Source: Ruminococcus sp. | GTDB lineage: Bacteria; Bacillota; Clostridia; Oscillospirales; Ruminococcaceae | Reading direction: 5' to 3' | Assembly: GCA_017484095.1 (NCBI GenBank) | Contig: JAFUTU010000054.1 | Coordinates: forward strand, 1 to 64,000 | Length of the DNA stretch: 64,000 nucleotides | Shown: positions 61,224-64,000 of the stretch, one piece after another | How positions within the stretch are numbered: position 1 is the stretch's first letter | Layout: each line of letters starts with the position of its first letter | Notes under the pieces: model-generated | Databases searched by the model: none | Told to the model about the DNA's origin: nothing | Seen by the model: only the letters and a program-made list of their open reading frames with translations | Program-made: the position numbers and the translations under genes

Positions 61224-62231
61224 GTGGCTGTAAAAACAACAGGTATCGAGATAATCGGAGTTGGGAAGTACCTTCCCGAAATGGTAGCGACAAATGAGGA
61301 TTTCACTAAGATAGTTGAGACCTCTGACGAGTGGATAACCCAGAGAACAGGCATCAAGACCCGTCACATCACAAACGGTGAGCCGACATACTATCTGGGT
61401 GCACAGGCTGCAAAGGCAGCTCTTGAAAGTGCCGGCATCAAGGCTGAGGATATCGACCTTATCGTGGTCACTACATGCACACCTGATTTCTATACTCCTT
61501 CTACCGCCTGCCTTATCCAGAGGGAGATAGGTGCGTTCGGTTCAATGGCTATAGATATAAACTGTGCGTGCACGGGGTTTGACTACGGTCTTGATATGGT
61601 GAGAAGGTACCTTCTCGCTGAGGACGGAGTAGATACAGTTTTGCTCATAGCTTCCGAGGAGCTTTCAAAGTTTACTGATTATAGCGACAGAGCAAGCTGC
61701 ATACTGTTCGGTGACGGTTCGGCTGCTTTTGTGATAAAGAGAAAGAAGGATACGCTCTGGTCATCGTATCTGGGCGCTGACGGCAGCGGAGCAGGCTTCC
61801 TTGTGGCAAGGGCTCTCAGATCCGAGAATGTGTTCAGAAAGAATAATGACGATTTTGATATGGGTATGCCCGAGACCAAAGAGCATCTTCTTTATCAGGA
61901 CGGCAAGGAGGTCTACAAGTTCGCAACGAAGACTCTTGCTGTTGCTGTTGAAAAGGCGTGTGAAAAGGCAGGCATAACACCAGATGAGCTTGCAGCTATA
62001 GTTCCTCATCAGGCTAATGTGAGGATAATTGAGACAGCTGCAAAGAACCTCGGCGTTTCAATGGATAAAATGGTGGTTTATATAGAACGCTACGGCAACA
62101 CTTCGTCGGCATCTATACCGATAGCATTCTGTGATGCAGTTGCCGAGGGCAGAGTTAAAAAGGGCGACAAGGTCTGCTTTGTCGGCTTCGGCGGAGGACT
62201 TACCTACGCTGCTATTATATTTGAATACTGA
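61224..62231 (+). CDS. fabH: 3-oxoacyl-ACP synthase III
   Basis: 335 residues from the GTG at 61224, which has GGAGG eight bases upstream; the longer frame from 61119 reaches back into the promoter leader. It condenses a primer acyl-CoA with malonyl-ACP to start fatty-acid synthesis. The catalytic Cys is in INCACTGFDYGLDM near residue 113; the His and Asn are in VPHQANVRII near residue 255 and ERYGNTSSASIPIA near residue 287. It leads the fabH-(phospholipase-like)-fabK-fabG unit. Confidence 0.95.
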   Translation: MAVKTTGIEIIGVGKYLPEMVATNEDFTKIVETSDEWITQRTGIKTRHITNGEPTYYLGAQAAKAALESAGIKAEDIDLIVVTTCTPDFYTPSTACLIQREIGAFGSMAIDINCACTGFDYGLDMVRRYLLAEDGVDTVLLIASEELSKFTDYSDRASCILFGDGSAAFVIKRKKDTLWSSYLGADGSGAGFLVARALRSENVFRKNNDDFDMGMPETKEHLLYQDGKEVYKFATKTLAVAVEKACEKAGITPDELAAIVPHQANVRIIETAAKNLGVSMDKMVVYIERYGNTSSASIPIAFCDAVAEGRVKKGDKVCFVGFGGGLTYAAIIFEY

Positions 62232-62914
62232 TGGCTTCGAGGGTAATTCACTTAGCTATCGCGGCACAGCTTGCAGACAGACTTGGTGTTCGGGATAAAG
62301 ACAGGTTTTACTTTGGCCATGTGCTGCCTGATATGATACTCGGTGAGTATGAGATAAGGCTTCCGCTGAAAAAGAAGACGCATTTTTACGCTCTGCTTCC
62401 CAGCGGAAGAAAGATCTATGATTTTTATAAGTTCTATGATGACTATAAGGATAAGTTCTCGGACGGGCTTTATCTCGGTTACTATGTGCATCTGATTGAG
62501 GATAATGTTTTCAGGCAGTATCTTTATTATCGGGTAGGGCTTATAAAAAGGCGAGGGGAGCCTGAGCTTCTCGATGAGCTTTACAAGGACTATCATCTGC
62601 TCAATCCTATCCTCAGGGAGCGTTTTGACATAGCTTTGCCGACAGTTCCGCAGGGACTTGAAGATGAGGAAATATTCAGGCGCTTTGATTTTAAGGTGAG
62701 TGAATACCTTGATGAGATGAAGGGCGACCTTACTGAGAGACCCGAGGGTGAGCTCAGACATTTTACTCAGGAGCTTATTGGTGAATTTATGGAAGAAGCA
62801 GCAGATGTGGTCGTTAAAGAGATGAAGGCGCTTCAAAACGGAGAGCATTATCTCTCACTTGATGAATATTCGATCGAAAATTACTATAAAGGAGAACTCA
62901 GAAATGACTACTAA
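62231..62914 (+). CDS. Zinc-dependent phospholipase C-like protein
   Basis: 227 residues, no signal peptide. Early His (MASRVIHLAIAAQLAD), YFGHVLPDMILGE near residue 28, KKTHFYALL near residue 49 and GYYVHLIEDNVFRQY near residue 85 give the spaced His/Asp set of the Zn-dependent PLC fold (S1/P1 nuclease-like, all helical). Without a signal peptide it is probably cytoplasmic. It overlaps fabH by one base and fabK by eleven, so it is firmly in the fab operon. The substrate is unknown; a lipid is a reasonable guess from context. Confidence 0.82.
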   Translation: MASRVIHLAIAAQLADRLGVRDKDRFYFGHVLPDMILGEYEIRLPLKKKTHFYALLPSGRKIYDFYKFYDDYKDKFSDGLYLGYYVHLIEDNVFRQYLYYRVGLIKRRGEPELLDELYKDYHLLNPILRERFDIALPTVPQGLEDEEIFRRFDFKVSEYLDEMKGDLTERPEGELRHFTQELIGEFMEEAADVVVKEMKALQNGEHYLSLDEYSIENYYKGELRNDY

Positions 62915-63842
62915 GAAGACTAGGATAACGGACCTTCTGGGGATAGAGTATCCGATAATTCAGGGCGGTATGGCTTGGATAGCTGAGCACACACTGGCTG
63001 CTGCTGTCACAAATGCTGGCGGTCTCGGACTTATAGCGGGGGGCTCTGCACCGATAGACTATCTCAGAGAGCAGATAAGGCTGACAAAGGCTGCTGTAGG
63101 CGGAAAGCCCTTCGGTGTTAACATAATGCTGATGAGTCCGAATGCTGAGGAGCTTGCACAGCTCGTTATAGACGAGGGCGTGCCTGTGGTAACGACAGGC
63201 GCAGGAAACCCGGGAAAATATATGGCTGCGTGGAAAGAGGCAGGCATTAAGGTGATACCTGTTATCCCGTCTGTAGGGCTTGCAAAGAGAATGGAACGCG
63301 CAGGAGCCGATGCGGTAGTTGCTGAGGGTACCGAGTCAGGCGGACATATAGGGGAGAACACTACGATGTGCCTAGTTCCGCAGGTTGTAGATGCGCTTGA
63401 GATACCAGTTATCGCGGCAGGCGGCATCGCTGACGGAAGAGGAATTGCGGCATCACTTATGCTGGGCGCAGAGGGCGTTCAGGTAGGAACAAGGTTTCTT
63501 GCGAGCGAGGAGTGTCAGATACACCCGACCTACAAGGAGCTTGTAGTTAAGGCAAAGGATACTGACAGCGTTGTAACGGGACGCTCAACAGGGCACCCTT
63601 GCAGAAATGTCAAGACTAGGTTCTCAAAGAAGCTTGCAAGCGGAGAGATGAACGGTTCTATCACTCCAGATGAGTTTGAGGAGCTTACGCTTGGATCGCT
63701 CAGAAAGGCAGTTAAGGACGGAAACCTTGAAGAAGGCTCGTTCCTGTGCGGTGCTATAGCAGGAATGGTAAATGATATCAAGCCTGCAAAGGAGATAATC
63801 GAAGAGATGTTCGCTCAGGCTGAGGAGCTTCTGAGCAAATAA
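62904..63842 (+). CDS. fabK: Enoyl-ACP reductase II (FabK), flavin-dependent
   Basis: 312 residues from the ATG at 62904, with AAAGGAG nine bases upstream; an earlier start at 62859 lies deeper in the previous gene. An FMN TIM-barrel of the nitronate-monooxygenase/FabK group, placed by context as the last step of each elongation round. YPIIQGGMAWIAEHTLAAAV near residue 11, GKPFGVNIMLMSPNA near residue 68, EGTESGGHIGENTTM near residue 139, and IPVIAAGGIADGRG near residue 169 are typical. FabK is much less sensitive to triclosan than FabI. Confidence 0.93.
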   Translation: MTTKKTRITDLLGIEYPIIQGGMAWIAEHTLAAAVTNAGGLGLIAGGSAPIDYLREQIRLTKAAVGGKPFGVNIMLMSPNAEELAQLVIDEGVPVVTTGAGNPGKYMAAWKEAGIKVIPVIPSVGLAKRMERAGADAVVAEGTESGGHIGENTTMCLVPQVVDALEIPVIAAGGIADGRGIAASLMLGAEGVQVGTRFLASEECQIHPTYKELVVKAKDTDSVVTGRSTGHPCRNVKTRFSKKLASGEMNGSITPDEFEELTLGSLRKAVKDGNLEEGSFLCGAIAGMVNDIKPAKEIIEEMFAQAEELLSK

Positions 63843-63857
63843 ACGGAGGAAAGTAAA

Positions 63858-64000
63858 ATGGCTACAGCATTTATTACAGGCTCGGCAAGGGGTATCGGTG
63901 CAGCTATCGCGCTGAGACTGGCTAAAGACGGATTCAATATAGCGCTCAATGATATCAGCGAGGCTATGTTTGAGGATAATGACATTATAGATAAGATCAA
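63858..64000 (+). CDS. fabG: 3-oxoacyl-ACP reductase FabG, 5' part only
   Basis: The first 47 codons before the right edge. GGAGGAAAG ribosome site seven bases upstream. AFITGSARGIGAAIALRLAK near residue 4 is the SDR NAD(P) loop (TGSxRGIG), and FNIALNDI is the next strand. Position after fabK makes FabG the best call, but the catalytic residues are out of view, so another SDR is possible. Confidence 0.8.
   Translation, partial: MATAFITGSARGIGAAIALRLAKDGFNIALNDISEAMFEDNDIIDKI

Noticed and set aside
1..64000. tRNA, rRNA, CRISPR arrays, insertion sequences, prophage or integrase
   Set aside because: Looked for on both strands. No T-loop-like GGTTCGAATCC strings, rRNA cores, regular direct repeats or transposase/integrase motifs were found.

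Overview
The window looks like chromosomal DNA from an anaerobic clostridium of the Ruminococcus / Oscillospiraceae kind. The grounds are strong AGGAGG-type ribosome sites, consensus sigma-A promoters (TTGACA-17-TATAAT), a Gram-positive PolC replicase, an Rnf ion-pumping complex, a trimeric NAD-linked [FeFe] hydrogenase, and sporulation-type protein families (a DUF3794 protein and a clostridial Cys-rich protein). The genus is an inference; no rRNA or tRNA gene was seen to confirm it. The coding is dense. I saw no phage, insertion sequence, CRISPR array or integrase, so this reads as core genome with a few unusual regulatory and small-protein features.

Layout, left to right. 1-9.1 kb, mostly minus strand: a partial DUF3794 gene, a MATE exporter behind a leader attenuator, a DegV fatty-acid-binding protein, a ClpC-like AAA+ unfoldase, a tiny plus-strand Cys/Gly-rich membrane peptide, the redox repressor rex, yceD-rpmF, a small P-loop protein and pgi. 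9.3-11.6 kb: a YbjQ-family protein and phosphoglucomutase. 11.7-22.6 kb: the conserved operon pyrH-frr-uppS-cdsA-dxr-rseP-ispG-polC. 22.7-29.8 kb: a histidine operon, hisZ-G-D-B-H-(methyltransferase)-F-I-E, with neither hisA nor hisC, followed by a small membrane protein. 29.9-30.7 kb: a Cys-rich, acidic-tailed clostridial protein.

30.7-39.1 kb, minus strand: one likely operon, apbE - methyltransferase - rnfCDGEAB - HD-GYP. It holds the Rnf ferredoxin:NAD oxidoreductase, the enzyme that attaches its covalent FMN, and a membrane cyclic-di-GMP phosphodiesterase-like protein. An XRE regulator lies upstream, with a consensus promoter pointing into its 3' end in antisense. 40.0-42.4 kb: a phosphatase, a membrane protein and a pseudouridine synthase. 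42.6-44.0 kb: an orphan ABC solute-binding lipoprotein. 44.3 and 51.0 kb: two divergent cytidylate-kinase-like paralogues on either side of the hydrogenase operon hydC-hydB-hydA (45.4-49.5 kb) and a lipoprotein.

51.6-57.6 kb: a YbaK deacylase, membrane and secreted proteins, a divergent SDR / nucleotidyltransferase pair, and rsmD-coaD with a coiled-coil protein. 57.6-60.8 kb, minus strand: fabD, an ACT protein, dCMP deaminase, aroE and aroK. 61.2-64.0 kb: fabH, a zinc phospholipase-like protein, fabK and the start of fabG.

The main physiological theme is redox balance. The Rex repressor at 5.6 kb senses NADH/NAD+. A good Rex-like operator sits upstream of the hydrogenase operon at 45.2 kb and another overlaps rex's own promoter. 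Rnf and the hydrogenase share the ferredoxin and NADH pools.
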